Source: Ligustrum vulgare (taxonomy: Eukaryota > Streptophyta > Magnoliopsida > Lamiales > Oleaceae). Taken from it: DNA of 64,000 nt. Below are positions 1 to 12,144 of the stretch, piece after piece (the stretch's first letter is position 1; each line of letters begins with the position of its first letter). The stretch spans positions 18,180,133 to 18,244,132 of the forward strand of contig OY743187.1 in the NCBI GenBank assembly GCA_963555705.1. Direction: 5' to 3'. A program made the position numbers and the translations under genes. Below the pieces are notes generated by a model. That model did not search any database. It saw nothing but the letters and a program-made list of their open reading frames with translations, and was not told where the DNA came from.

Positions 1-1837
1 GAAGAGAATTACATGTAGGAACATTCGGAAGTAAATCTGCATTAAGCATGGCTTGATACCATTCCCAAGCCTTCTCCACTTTCCCTGTCTTTCCCCACAG
101 GTCGACAAGAAGACCATAAACAGGCTCATCAGGGACCCAGTTTTTTCTCTTCATCTCTGCAAAAACTGCCTCAGCTTCGTCCAGATAGCCACAATGGCCA
201 AGAACCTCCATAACTATACTGTAAGTTACTTTGTCAGGCTCAAATCCAGCATTCTGCATGTCACGATATAGCTGCAAAGCACTCTGGTAGTTCCTTGCCT
301 TTGCTTGCAAAGCAATCATAATATTGTAAGTCACCAGGTTAGGTGTGCATCCATGACTGACCATCTCACAAAATAGCTCGTCCGCTGCAGCCAAGTGGCC
401 AGCTTTCCCAAGACAATTAATGATGACACTGTAAGTGAAAGTATCTGGAGAAAGTCCAGCTTCTTGCATCCTCTTATACATATCCATGGCAACATCAAGA
501 TACCCAGCTTTTGCATGGATGTCAATCACAGTACAATAGGTTACACGGTCTGGTTCACATCCCATTTTTCGCATTTGGCTAAAAACACCTAATGCTTCTT
601 TCAAGTAATTTGCTCTACCATAACTATGAATGAGACGATTATATGTAACGACATTTGGTGGACATCCATCACTGACCATCTGATCCATCAACTTGTTTAT
701 TGACCCAAACTGCCTCGCACGGCCAAGGATACCAACCATGGTAGTGTATGTGTGTCCATCGTGCTTGAATCCTGGTTGTTGTTTCAACCAGTTGAAAAAA
801 CCAAGAGCCACATTATAATCATGTAGCTGCTTAAGGATTTGGTTTGCTTGGTAGACATCTACTGAATAGTTCAGATTTCCAAGAGCCTCTTTTGTTGCCA
901 GACTCCATCTGAAATTCTGTAAAATGCGAGAAACACTTTCAACTACATAACTAGAACTTAAAAATTTCTTAGCCACCGGAGAGACGTCTGTTATTACTTT
1001 CGTCTCTCTTAGGGGCCTAGCGAACCCTTCCTGCATGCTGCTGGAACGCTTTCTTTCGAAGTGTTGTACATCAGCGACGAAGCAGCTTGAATAAGTTCTT
1101 GGCCTTTGAGGTATTGATCCTTTCCTCTCACGAGCCTCCAAGGAGATACCATGGGAATCTACAAAATTCCCCGATCCACTACTTGGCATATTCTTCACCG
1201 CTTTGTCTGAACCCCATTTATCAGCTTTACCTTTTGTACCATTAGAGACATTGGTAAAGTTCGACTCAGATGACTCAGCAGATGATTTTCCATGGATTTT
1301 GTCTGTTCTAGAGGGTTTCACATTTACTGTTCTGATGTTAGAAATTGGCTTTGAACGTTCAATCACAGAGTTATGTGGTGTATTAAGCATTCCATCTAAA
1401 ACTGGAATCTTATTATTTACCAAGTCAGATAAAACACTTACTGCCGCAAAACCTGCCTTAACAATTTGGTCTGTAATAGGAGGTGACGGATGTATCATCT
1501 CCTTTGCATCCACATCATCTGCGTAATTAATACAAGTTCCTCTGTCCAGTGAGTGGGATACCCGTATTACTTGTGGTGGAGAACTCCCCACCATAGAATT
1601 TACTATCTTTCCTGCATCGGTCGAAATCCGTGAATCTACTCCTAATGAAGCTTTAGTTACTAAGTCGCATGATGCTTGCAAATGTTGGACATTTGTTCTC
1701 AGAGGCCTTCTAGAAATACAAGTCTCATCTTCAGAGCAAGTGCATGAACTATCATCTGCTGCACTGCATCTTGGCCCACTTAGGAAAAAAGACCGGGCAG
1801 ACTGGGATAGCGCACCAAGCTGCTTTGCTCGTAACAT
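1..1837 (-). CDS. Pentatricopeptide repeat protein (P class), 5' part of the coding region
   Basis: The frame is open on the minus strand from the ATG at 1837 to the window edge, about 612 codons, so the C-terminus is missing. Residues 1-350 form a Ser-rich, low-similarity N-terminus beginning MLRAKQLGALSQSARSFFLS, which could be an organelle-targeting leader. From about residue 360 tandem 35-residue PPR motifs follow, with signatures such as TYTTMVGILGRA, VTYNRLIHSYGRA and VTYCTVIDIHAKAG; about seven repeats are visible. Known: P-class PPR proteins bind organellar RNA and act in its processing, stability or translation. The overall layout recalls Arabidopsis At1g18900/At1g74750, recognised by eye only. 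The start is chosen because a splice acceptor (TTATACAG/ACC) lies just before it and the ATG opens the conserved leader. The gene is probably functional, since no break is seen in 1.8 kb. Confidence 0.9.
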   Translation of the reverse strand, partial: MLRAKQLGALSQSARSFFLSGPRCSAADDSSCTCSEDETCISRRPLRTNVQHLQASCDLVTKASLGVDSRISTDAGKIVNSMVGSSPPQVIRVSHSLDRGTCINYADDVDAKEMIHPSPPITDQIVKAGFAAVSVLSDLVNNKIPVLDGMLNTPHNSVIERSKPISNIRTVNVKPSRTDKIHGKSSAESSESNFTNVSNGTKGKADKWGSDKAVKNMPSSGSGNFVDSHGISLEARERKGSIPQRPRTYSSCFVADVQHFERKRSSSMQEGFARPLRETKVITDVSPVAKKFLSSSYVVESVSRILQNFRWSLATKEALGNLNYSVDVYQANQILKQLHDYNVALGFFNWLKQQPGFKHDGHTYTTMVGILGRARQFGSINKLMDQMVSDGCPPNVVTYNRLIHSYGRANYLKEALGVFSQMRKMGCEPDRVTYCTVIDIHAKAGYLDVAMDMYKRMQEAGLSPDTFTYSVIINCLGKAGHLAAADELFCEMVSHGCTPNLVTYNIMIALQAKARNYQSALQLYRDMQNAGFEPDKVTYSIVMEVLGHCGYLDEAEAVFAEMKRKNWVPDEPVYGLLVDLWGKTGKVEKAWEWYQAMLNADLLPNVPTCNSL

Positions 1838-1840
1838 GGT

Positions 1841-4102
1841 CTGTATAATCAGCGTTTAAAATAAAAGTTATGTTCAACTTCATAGGCATAGAAAAAAACA
1901 TAATAAGGCACTGTTCGGTAAAGCCATCACAACGTATTATAATTCAAATTATAATGTACACAATTTCCCAAATTTCTTTTTAACCACACATATTTTCTTT
2001 CTCCACTTTTTAACCTCACATTTTACCTAGAAAACGCAAATAAAACACATAATTAAATGCAAGGCCCCCGGACAGAGCCTAAATTATTACCATTATATTA
2101 AGTAGCTGACAAGTCATAACCATCAAATCATCTGAAGCATAAAAGAATATACAACACATCAAGATACAAATGACAATAGGTTATTGAAAGATATTTAATT
2201 TTCGCAAAAAGAATTTAAAATTAACAATGAAGGAATAAATTATTGTGTATCAAACTATCAATATACTGCTGAGAACCAGATGACAAAAGAAAAAAACTTA
2301 ATAATCTCGAGAATGAAACATGGCCCGAAGACACAATTGATGCATCTAGCACCAAGAGAATGGGTACCAAGAGGAAAAACATAAGCTGAGAATTTGATAA
2401 ATGCTAAGTGATTATCCATTGATAAATGTGGTAAGAGGAGGAATGAGTGGCATATGCCCTAAAAATGCAGAACAGGGAGGTAAAATATTAAGCTCAATCT
2501 GACAAGGAACAAATCTTTAACAGTTACTTAACTTACCGTAAAATGATTCATGTACAAAGATGACCGGATTGATGCATCTAACACCAAAAGAGTGGTTACC
2601 AATAGGAAAAACTTGATAAATGCTAGAAGGTATCGACCATTAAAATTAAAATACGGTAAAGGAATGAGTGGGTATACACTCTAAAAAAAGCAGCAGGGTC
2701 GTAAATCATTTATAGCTCAATCTGACCGAGGAAAAAAATGCCTTTCCTAGCAAATAAAGATAAAAAATAACAAATTAATAAACAGCAGCCATGTCGGGAC
2801 TTGCTTAAAATTTTGAAAACAACCAGTAGTCAAAGGAATATTAGTGAAAAGCAACATTTTTTACAAGAACCTGTCCTTTCAATTGACTAAACTGAAATGA
2901 TAAAGTCAAGCACCAATAGAGAAAGAATGAAGTGAAAGAAAGAAACCTGATGATGGCAACTGCATCATAACTAATTGCACATTGTCATTATTGACAACTA
3001 ATTGGTTTCAACAGAAGGGAAACCCTTTTTCACATTGCACATTGTCATTACAGTCTTATTTAACTGCATCGTAACTAATTGAACAATAATGAATGTGACA
3101 AAGAATAGATTTACACTAATGTTTGATAGCCAAGGGTGGAAAAGAAATCAAATTCCATGTTAGTTGGAAAACAAAAACTACCTCCCCGCTAAGAATTGAT
3201 TTTCCATGGAATTGGCCAATTTTGAGCTTGAAGTGGTTGTACCGTAGAATTCGAATTTCAATTCCAACTTCGCATCAAACAGAAAAAGTAGGAAAACAAT
3301 TTCCCGAATGTAACATTTCCATGAAATTAGGATGTTATCAAACACACCCTTAAGACACGCCAATATGGTTGAATGGACACAACTTATAATTCTTCATTTC
3401 ACGATCAGAAACAATCAAGCTATTTTCCACCACAACGAGAAGAATAAGTTCACTTTCTTCACCGAAAAAGAAATATATAAATGCTACAACAACATATCCG
3501 AGAAGAACTCCATCAGATAAAAGAATAGAATCAGAAAATACCAAAAGACCTTGGTTCAAATGAATTTTTTAAGTACATCAAATACTTCAAATATTTTAAA
3601 AAGCAAAAAGTAAAAAAAAAAAAAAAAAAAAAACCTTCCACCCAAGAAAAGAATTTTAAAATAGTTTTAGATGCAGAAGTGTTGCAAATCGAATACTAAT
3701 ATAGTCTCAAAGGCAGAAAATATTCTCCAATATGTCATTAACATTACTTAACACCAACCATTTCCAAATCCTATGAAACCCATCAAAACCACATTTCAAA
3801 AAATTAGACCAACATTGCTTAACAGTTAACACCAACCATTTACTCACAAATAATCAATTCCAAATGCATGGAAAGTCAAACAATCAATTCCAAGAAAAAA
3901 AAATAGTAATAATAATAACAATAATTCCAAAAACCAACAGCAACCAGCATAATAAATCATGAAGGAACCTAACAAAAGCACGCATAAACACTTCACTAAC
4001 AGCAAAACCTACCAGCTGAAACCCACCTACCAAAGCTCAAAACTAAGAACATTCACATCGAAGCAAATTAAAAATTATAAACAGAAATGAAAGAAATAGT
4101 AC
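1841..4102 (-). other. Large intron in the 5' leader of the PPR gene
   Basis: Read on the minus strand, a donor GAG/GTACTATTTC lies at 4103/4102 and an acceptor TTATACAG/ACC at 1841/1840, three bases before the PPR start codon. The stretch between is AT-rich, has no long ORF and contains a MITE at about 3117-3353. A long leader intron ending next to the ATG is common in plant genes and can raise expression. Splice sites are inferred from consensus only. Confidence 0.55.
3117..3353. mobile_element. MITE, Tourist/PIF-Harbinger-like, inside the PPR leader intron
   Basis: The left end reads TAATGTTTGATAGCC and the right end GGATGTTATCAAACACACCC followed by TTAA. The ends are inverted copies of a GTGTTTGATA core that also bounds the better preserved element at 4946-5477. 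The left terminus seems to have lost a few bases. Confidence 0.5.
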
Positions 4103-4225
4103 CTCAAATCGTATTCACTCCACACCCAAAAGACTCACAATTTTTAAGAGAAAAAAGGAAGAAGAAAGTTTGGAGGCGGAGAGCGGCTGTTCATTGTTCC
4201 GTATCAACCTATTGCAGAGGAGGAC
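4103..4225 (-). promoter_or_regulatory. Predicted 5' non-coding exon and transcription start region of the PPR gene
   Basis: This is a pyrimidine-rich stretch when read on the minus strand, ending in a GT donor at 4102. Its composition differs from the AT-rich intron on one side and the repeat-filled DNA upstream. No convincing TATA box was found. The exact cap site is unknown. Confidence 0.4.
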
Positions 4226-4945
4226 AAGTAATTAATTTAGTGTTTTTTTTTCTTTTTTTAATTGTGATATTTGATTGTGTTACCCGTAGTTTTTCGGTTT
4301 GGGAGTTTCGTGATGCTTTCATATGCCGCGTGTTTTAATCTTCACGGTTGATTTGTGATTGTCAGATTCTTTCAAATTTCAATGCTCTCGTGTTCACATT
4401 TTTTATTTTTCATTTTTTCTGCTTATTATATTTTCCTTCGGAATTTTGACTTCTGTTATGTTGACGGACTGACTTTCGATAATTTTGATTAAAAAAATTC
4501 TCTCTGGGTGTAATGTTTCTTGGCCATCAAGCATACTTGTATGTTACGTTGGCCGTGTTACAACCGCCAACTTGGACTTTGGTTGACCACAAAATTAACA
4601 TTCGTATGCATAACGTAGGAGTAGACAAAATAATTAATCAAATTAAACCAAACCAGGCTCAGTTTCATTCGATTCTACATAAAAAAAAAAAAAAAAAAAA
4701 AAATTAACAATTTTGATTATTAGAATTAAGAATCATTCAATTTCGATTCTGGTTTTGATTTTCATTTCTGAACCAGAATCAAGAACCGACTCAATTTTCG
4801 CATATATGTTTTTACAAATCAACGAGTATTCGTCTCACCAACAAATTCAAATTTGAAATCATAAATGTGAAATATACAAAAATATTATTTACCATACATT
4901 TTACCTCATTTCCTATTATACAAAAATTTTAAATTTTAAATCTAA
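4226..4945. other. Intergenic DNA without a recognised gene
   Basis: AT-rich spacer upstream of the PPR gene. It contains an A tract at about 4680-4703 and no supported ORF. Confidence 0.6.
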
Positions 4946-5477
4946 GGTTGTGTTTGATAGAAAAGATGGAAAATAGATGGTAGGAAAATATTTTCCAAGA
5001 ATTGATTTGCCTGAAAATTATTTTCCTGAAAAATGTTAATTTGAAGTGTTTGATTAGATTAATTTTTCAGGTGAAAAAGTGAGAGATTTTCCTAATTTTG
5101 TTGTTTGATTGATATTATTTTTCGTGGGAAATAATCCAAATTTAACTATTTTAATAAAAAAAAATTAATTTTTCACTCATTTATACTTGATAATAATAAT
5201 GTTAATTTTTAAAGAAAAAAAATCAATTAACAACAATAAAAATGATCAAATGTGAAGCAAAAGAAATTTTCACCTTAGGTGGAAAGTGTTTTCTCAGCAA
5301 ATAGATAAGAAAATATTTTCAAGAAAAATGGGTTAGTTGTACTTTAAATGGTTGTACCTAAGAAAATATTTTTCAAGATAAATTTTTCCAATCAAACATC
5401 AAACAAATGCAAAAAATGAAAAATATTTTCCATGATTTGACATTTTCCTGAAAAATATACCTGTATCAAACACAGCC
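4946..5477. mobile_element. MITE, Tourist/PIF-Harbinger-like, 532 bp with TAA target duplication
   Basis: The terminal inverted repeats are GGTTGTGTTTGATA at the left and TATCAAACACAGCC at the right, with a single mismatch between arms. The element is flanked on both sides by TAA (4943-4945 and 5478-5480), the usual target duplication of PIF/Harbinger elements. The interior is AT-rich, non-coding and rich in short inverted GGAAAATATTTTCC-like words. It belongs to the same family as 3117-3353 and about 44144-44580. Confidence 0.75.
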
Positions 5478-5480
5478 TAA

Positions 5481-6450
5481 ATTCAAATTCAAATTCAAAT
5501 ACATTTATCTCATTTTCAATTGCATACATGCATTCAAATACTATTAATTTATTATTATAACTTACAAATTGTTGGTGACTTGTTTATATTTTATAAACAA
5601 TACACTTTTTTCAATATATTTTTAATTACACCCATTTTTCGAACCACTTTTCAATCATATATTTAACCTCAAAAATAATAAAAAAAAATTATTTATAAAC
5701 AAAATCCTTTTACCAAATAGAGGCCACATCCTTCATTTGCCAAAATTTGTTTATAAGCAAGTTTATAAAAACATACTTCCCAAAATCACCTTTTAATCGT
5801 ACATATTTTCAAAATCACTTTTTAATTACATATTTTCCCTCGAAAATATTATATTATTTATTTATAAACAAAAAAACTAAGAATACAACAATGATGTAAA
5901 AATTGTAAAACATTACTACACATGAAAGTCAAGTATCGAGTCCATTCGAACTTTTTAGAACATTATAAGTACCATATTTTAATGAAGCTCGCAATATTTG
6001 GACTCTATTTGGTAAGAGATTTTTTTTTTTTTATATATATAAATAGACAATGTGACTTTATCGAAGTGGTTGAAAAATAAGTATTATTAAAAAGTGGTTC
6101 GAAAAAATGAGTTGTTTATAAATTTGTTTATGTTATAAACTACGGAGAACATAGAGGGAAAAAAAAAGAAAAAAATTGAATAGACTTTTGTTTTATTAAG
6201 AACAAGAACCTAATATATATACTAGTGTCGATTCGTACGTTGTACGAGAAACAATTCGTAGTCGACTTTCTTGCATGAATAAAAGAAAATAGGGTTCGTT
6301 AAGTGATGATATAGTGAAAAATGAAAGCATAAATTTTATAAAAAAACCCAACCTTTCAAATTCAACAAATGTATAGCATACATCAAATATCCAGCATCAA
6401 TTTCATGGTAACATTATAGTAATTTAGCTTCTTTCAGGAAAATACATAAA
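5481..6450. other. AT-rich intergenic DNA with one Helitron-like 3' terminus
   Basis: No gene is seen. At 6222-6250, read on the minus strand, a foldback TCGTACAACGTACGA is followed by a short spacer and CTAG, with T next to it. That is the structure of a Helitron 3' end, located at 6222. A matching 5' end was not found, so the size of the element is unknown. Confidence 0.4.
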
Positions 6451-6452
6451 AT

Positions 6453-9400
6453 TTAAATTAAATGGACAAAGCCAAATGAACGAACTTTCCTGGTTCTAAT
6501 GGCTACATAATCAGGCGTCAACTTACCAAATTTACCGAATTTCACAATTATTTTAGAAGCAACCGTTCTCGATGATACATTTCTCACACACAGACTTAAT
6601 TTCAACTGCGGATGAATATCATAAGAATAAAGAACATGGTCAGTAAATAAAAGTAATTCGTAAACTTGAAAATTCCTTTTGTTTTCTATATTCAGACATT
6701 GTATAAGAGAAACTGTAATGGAGGCGAGCAATGCATAAGTATTTGGTAAGCAAAGCAGACTGAGAAATTATTGTCATGTATTTAGTCAAAAAATAATTTA
6801 AATAGATATATCTTCTCAGATGCCTTAAGAAACAAAGTTCCATTTCCAAGACCGACGTACTCTTCCCATTGTATACCTCATAGCCTGTAAGCTACAAATT
6901 CCATTGAAATCAAACCATCGTTTAAAACCACTATTACATACAAAGCGAGTAAAAACATAAATTGACCGTTCATATTCATAAGTCCTGAACTTTACCAACA
7001 CATGACAATGGGAACACACAAGCCAATAATCTAAACTCGGGTGGCTGTGGAGCTTACACCCCCATAAATTGAGTGTGGGATCCACTGAAAGTGAAGAAAA
7101 ATAGCTAGTTTTTAACCATTGTTAAAACCCAACGCATTTTTAAACTGTACTCACTTTGACTTTCGCACCCAATACAATCCAATTAACAGTCCACGATAGC
7201 AAGGATGATGCACCCCCATATAAATATTCAAGAAAATTGGAAACAATGATGCGAAATAAATTATTTGATTGGGGTAAAATTTTAGCTTAGCCAGACCTTT
7301 CACATCATAGTCCCAACGAATATGACTCTTCTATGATGTTGAGATGCAAAAATATATATAATAAAAAAGAAAAAGTAGACTTCCATTTCAGGTCCACGAG
7401 GAAGACCAAACACAACAGTAGGTAATCTATAGGCACGATATAAAAAAAAAAAACTCTTCATATAGCGTTACCTGAAACATTGTTGAATCCTTGCATTCAT
7501 GCTTTGCATCTAACTGGACATTTCCCTCTTGACAATAGTGGGCCCTCTACCTATATGAAACAGAATGAGCGTCAATATGCATTACCCCAACTTTCTTTCC
7601 TTCTTTATTTATTCTATAATCCCAAAAATATAATGATGAGATGAACAATTTAACAGAATTCTGTAGAAAATAATATGGTAGTGGATGAATACCTGCAATT
7701 TACCTCTAACTTCCACAAGTTGTATGTCACCCTTGAATTCCATGTTCCATATTGACCACCAACTCCATTGCTACATATTAAATGAAAGGTTTCAAGCAAC
7801 AAAACGATATCCAAGAAGCACAAGTTTGCAAGTGTCATGATATCCAATATTACTATATAGAAATGAGGTCTTCTTTGTCATATACCAAATACACAGTAGA
7901 TATTTTTAATTCCTTTACCATTTCTTTCCTTAAATAAAGGCTAGTATTTATAATAAATCAATAACTCATCTAAGCCTGTGGAATTAGAAGGCTTTCACAA
8001 AAATGTACCATAAATCGTTTTGAAAAGAATAACTTGTGAGAACACAATCCTGCAGTAGCTTCGATCTAAAAGTTACTTATATTTTCTTTTTCTTTTTCCA
8101 ATTCCAAAGATATGATGGTGGAGATGTAAAATCAAGAACTGGATAAGGAATGATAAATGGGATACTACAGATTAAATCCATTGCTTGTGAATTATTTTTA
8201 ACAGGAAAATTTAAGAATTGAAAAATAAAAAATGGATCTGAAAAGTCACTTACCCCTTTGTCCTCACTTCCAGAGATCAGATGGTGGAGATATAAAATCA
8301 AAAAATGGACCTATAAAAAAATTTAAATTTAAGCATCAAGATCTAGTTGAGCATAGTTCCCAATAAAGATTAGTTTAGCCTGTTTGGGCAAAAACAACAT
8401 TTCAAGCAAAAGAATCTCAACATATTAACAAACCATGTAATCACTGAATGGCCAAATCGCTATATTATGCACAAAACAATTAGTGATGCTAGTTTCTCGC
8501 AAAAGATAACCATATCAAGTTAAAACAATCTTGTATACTTGGCACAAGAACAAAAGCCATATCATAACATGCTAGACAAAACTCATTTATACTTAATTCA
8601 ACTTGAAAATCACATTCAATGAGATTATCAAACACCAATAAACATTTCAATAGACTTTCCAACCATTAAGTGAAATGAAAAGTAAAAAAAAACACCAAAT
8701 TTCATCAGCACGACAAAGAAATCAGTTGCACAAAAATTTATTCATTTCTTCCTGTAAAATGGCAATTGATATGAGAAGCTAGCACTCTCTATTAAGCAAG
8801 TGAAGTTGTTTTTGTACATAATCACCAAGGCACCTTTTGAAGAAGCAAACCATTACCAGCTTATTTCACTCACTGGAAATAGGAAAGTAATTCCATGATT
8901 TGTAATTCGTGTTGACATCTTGTGCTTGGAAAATATTAAATTGATTTTCAAATTAAAAGATTTGCTCGATGGGGGCAAGTGATTGGTGGTATAATACATG
9001 CTGGGAGAGAGGGGAAATTGTTTAACATTGGAGCTAGCTGCCCTATATATTCTTCATTGTTTGCTTTGTCATCATATGTCATTTCTTAGATTAGGGTAAG
9101 CAAAATATGTTCGATATTTTCGACTATAATGATCTAAATATCAATAATATGGCTCATGCCATCGCCGAAGAAGATAAAACTTTTCTAAACTGAAAATTTG
9201 GCTACACTTCATAAACAACATTAGATAAAAAAATATGGATCATATATTTAACCTGGATGACAAAGGACTCTAGACTTTCTCTGCACATCGTATCTTCCAT
9301 TGTAAGGACATTCTGTACCTGACCTGAAACTGACAAGTGCTTAAGCACTTCCAGAGATGAATTGGAGAAAATAAAAATTAACGAAAGTAAAAAAAAAATC

Positions 9401-9670
9401 AGCATAAAAGAAGAGGAAAAAATAAGAACCATCCTGAAAAGATGATGTGCAACTATAAAACGAGTTTCTGCCAGTAATGGGAAATTTTGAAAGACCTTGT
9501 TCAAGCAATTTAAAACCTAATTTTGTTACATTAAAAATATGAATAGTAATTGGTATGTAGATTGAATAATGGTAGACAAATTGTAAAGAAGAATCACCTC
9601 CATTTTGATGCTCCAGTCATCAAGATCTTCAAATGTTCATTTTCTCAGCTAGAAAGTAATTAACCCGTTG
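6453..9670 (-). other. Possible relic of a spliced minus-strand gene or non-coding transcript
   Basis: Several short blocks are flanked by consensus splice sites on the minus strand. One is 9253-9323, with acceptor TTTCAG and donor CAG/GTTAAA. Another is 7472-7548, with donor CAG/GTAACG. Two more lie near 7690-7770 and 9600-9660. The first block can be read with several Cys residues (GTECPYNGRYDV). I could not join the blocks into one convincing reading frame or recognise a family. Either a decayed gene or a long non-coding RNA would fit. Confidence 0.2.
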
Positions 9671-10510
9671 TAAAGCTACTTTCAGGAATGTGTAGATGTT
9701 GTTGCTGCTGCTGTGGCTAATCAACCTAAAGATGACATAAAAAATGCAAAAGTAAATACGTTAAAATGCATTCAATTTTATAGAAACTGAAAAAATAATT
9801 GGTTAAAAATTCAAAACCCAGTAAAGAACACTTGCTAAAATCTTCAATGGCAGACAAAGGTATAATATTAAGAGTACAAAGTAACGTTGTACGTTACAGA
9901 GAGCAATCCACTAAAAATTTATACAGAACGTACTTCAGTTAAGTCATAGGAAAAGGCAAGGTAGACAAACATCCTGGTAGCAGTTTTGTCATTCCCGGTA
10001 ATGGCATGATAAGAATTAGATTCCAGGACAATAGAAAAAACAAACCCAGCAGAGAACACAATAGGAAAAAGCTAAATTTCGAGCAAAGCAAATAGCAAAA
10101 AAAATTACCCAACAGACAAAAGCTAAAACTAAGCAACTACAAACAGCCAGTGAATAATAAAGTTGATCACATTTTTTAGTCAGGACGAATTCCCCAAGAG
10201 TACCTTTTCAACATTTGAGAGGTTGAGAAGTCTTATTTAAGTTCCTGAAATTCCTCCTCATATTAGAACCTATAGTGGAGAAAGACCAAATCATGGATGT
10301 GAAACATAAAATGAGATCAAATGCCCCCCTTGAGCACGAAATCAACACAAAATCATAACCAAGAATAATGAACCAGAACATGAAAGAATGAGAAATACAA
10401 TTAGACTAATAATGAAAAATAGTGGACACACATAAGCAGTAAACATTCAATTGAGAAATGCTCAAAAGCAGTGAACATAAACATTACTCCTCAATTTCAC
10501 GACGCCTTCC
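9671..10510. other. Intergenic DNA, nothing recognised
   Basis: AT-rich with only short, unsupported ORFs. Confidence 0.5.
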
Positions 10511-10513
10511 CTC

Positions 10514-10741
10514 TCACTCCTCCGTCAATTGTTTTCTCAGTGCTTCTAGTTCCCCTTCGTTTGCGAGTGATCTCAAACGCGAGGAGTTCAGAATTTTCAC
10601 CACAACTTGGAAACTTCCTAAGCCGTATACACGACCTTTGCAAGGCCCATTAGTGATTTTGGTCCACGTCCTCATCAAAACATGGACGATTCGAAAGTTT
10701 GGCATTGCTATACTTTTCCTCAAAAGTAGCAACATAATCAT
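10514..10741 (-). pseudogene. Fragment resembling the C-terminus of a plant CACTA (En/Spm-type) transposase
   Basis: A 75-codon minus-strand frame contains KGRVYGLGSFQ, then a charged helical tail (LANEGELEALRKQLTEE). The pairing of a GRVYG-LGS motif with a Glu/Arg/Gln-rich coil resembles the end of plant Ptta/En/Spm transposase proteins. GC content is higher than in the surroundings. No start, catalytic domain or terminal repeat is present, so it is a small relic at best. Confidence 0.35.
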
Positions 10742-11752
10742 CCTATGAACAAAAATTTTTGTAGTGCAATCGCCGACCTAAAGTCAGCAAAAACAAGTAG
10801 AGTAAATTCATTTATAAATATTTGAATAATAGGCCACATTTTGTTGGAAGCAACTATTTAAAACATCATTCATTACTTTGAATTTTAGAAACATGCTGGT
10901 CTTAATCTGCTGAGGCACCTCAGGTCATGTTAAGAAAGGTCCACCCAAATATCATTTCAAAATTTCACCTATTCTCTGCTCACCTTATGATTGTCAAATC
11001 TCAGCTTTCAATTAACAATATGTCATTAATGTGTTAAAGCTAGATTTCTTTATTTTTCCTTAACTTATACGATGAACAACAATAACAAGTAGAAACAATA
11101 AAAGCATAATACAATATTAAATCAAATTTACTCGTGTTTGATCATCAAAGCAAACAAATTTTCAAAGTCCGTTTTTCCACCAAACTTTCCTCTAACAACC
11201 ACGCTTACATTAGAAATCTAAATAATATCAACAATTTAATGGTTCTAAGACAAGACAAAGCTTGAGTAATTATATTTATAGCCCTTCCCCTTCACAGAAA
11301 TTATATTTGTAGTGAAAATACTGCCACCCAAGTGCTCTACCCAATGGATGAGATTTACAAAAATAAAAAATAAAAAAATAAAAAAACCAAAAATCGGAAG
11401 TTTAACAGCACTTAAAGAAAACACTGGGTCTGGCGATTGCAGCCCTACCTCCATTTCTCCATCCATGGCCAGAGATCATAAAGAAAAGCTATTTGGTCCG
11501 AATTGGGGAAAAAACGGAAACGCTACTTTTTAAAAAGATGAGTGCCGGAAATAGCACAAATCTGAGATTAATGATCGGTACCTCCCTTCGCAGATTGTTT
11601 ACACTTCTTCGAGTCCTGTGTGATTGTGGTGAGAGGAATTTTCAGTTTTTTGTCGAGAGGTATATCGATCTACGATTTTCATCGAAAGAGAAAGAGAGAG
11701 GGAAGAGCGTTGTATATTTTTTGAGAGAGAGAGAAGGAGATTTGGAGGATTA

Positions 11753-11783
<31 letters not shown>

Positions 11784-11879
11784 GATCGGATTTTTGGAGG
11801 ATTATCTCATAGGAGAAGCGGCGGATCTGAAATGCGGATCTGAAATTGGGATATTTCAACCCTCACACGTGTCAATAGG
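10742..11879. other. Intergenic DNA with a purine-rich segment and a long T tract
   Basis: No supported gene. Around 11690-11750 there is GAGAGA-rich DNA followed by an uninterrupted T tract of over 20 bases. Read on the minus strand this resembles a CT-rich leader, so a minus-strand transcription start is possible but unproven. Confidence 0.35.
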
Positions 11880-12144
11880 TTACATAAATGAATAGTAACT
11901 CTTTTAAGCCTCTTTTATTGTAGAGGGATATAGGGAGTGATTAGGGATACCCAAAGTAATAATATTTAGGGTTGTATGTGTATAAATGTCATTCACTAAA
12001 ACATATTATATTTACAATACTTTTCATTGAATGACATATTAAAAAAATATCTATTTCGTTAAAACCTTATTTGATAAAAATTCAATGGGACAAAAATATA
12101 AACAAATGAGAAAAAGTACAGTTATTTTGGAGTATTAAAATATA

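Noticed and set aside
1203..1526. 107-codon plus-strand ORF
   Set aside because: It lies opposite the PPR coding frame and is its shadow; no recognisable domain.
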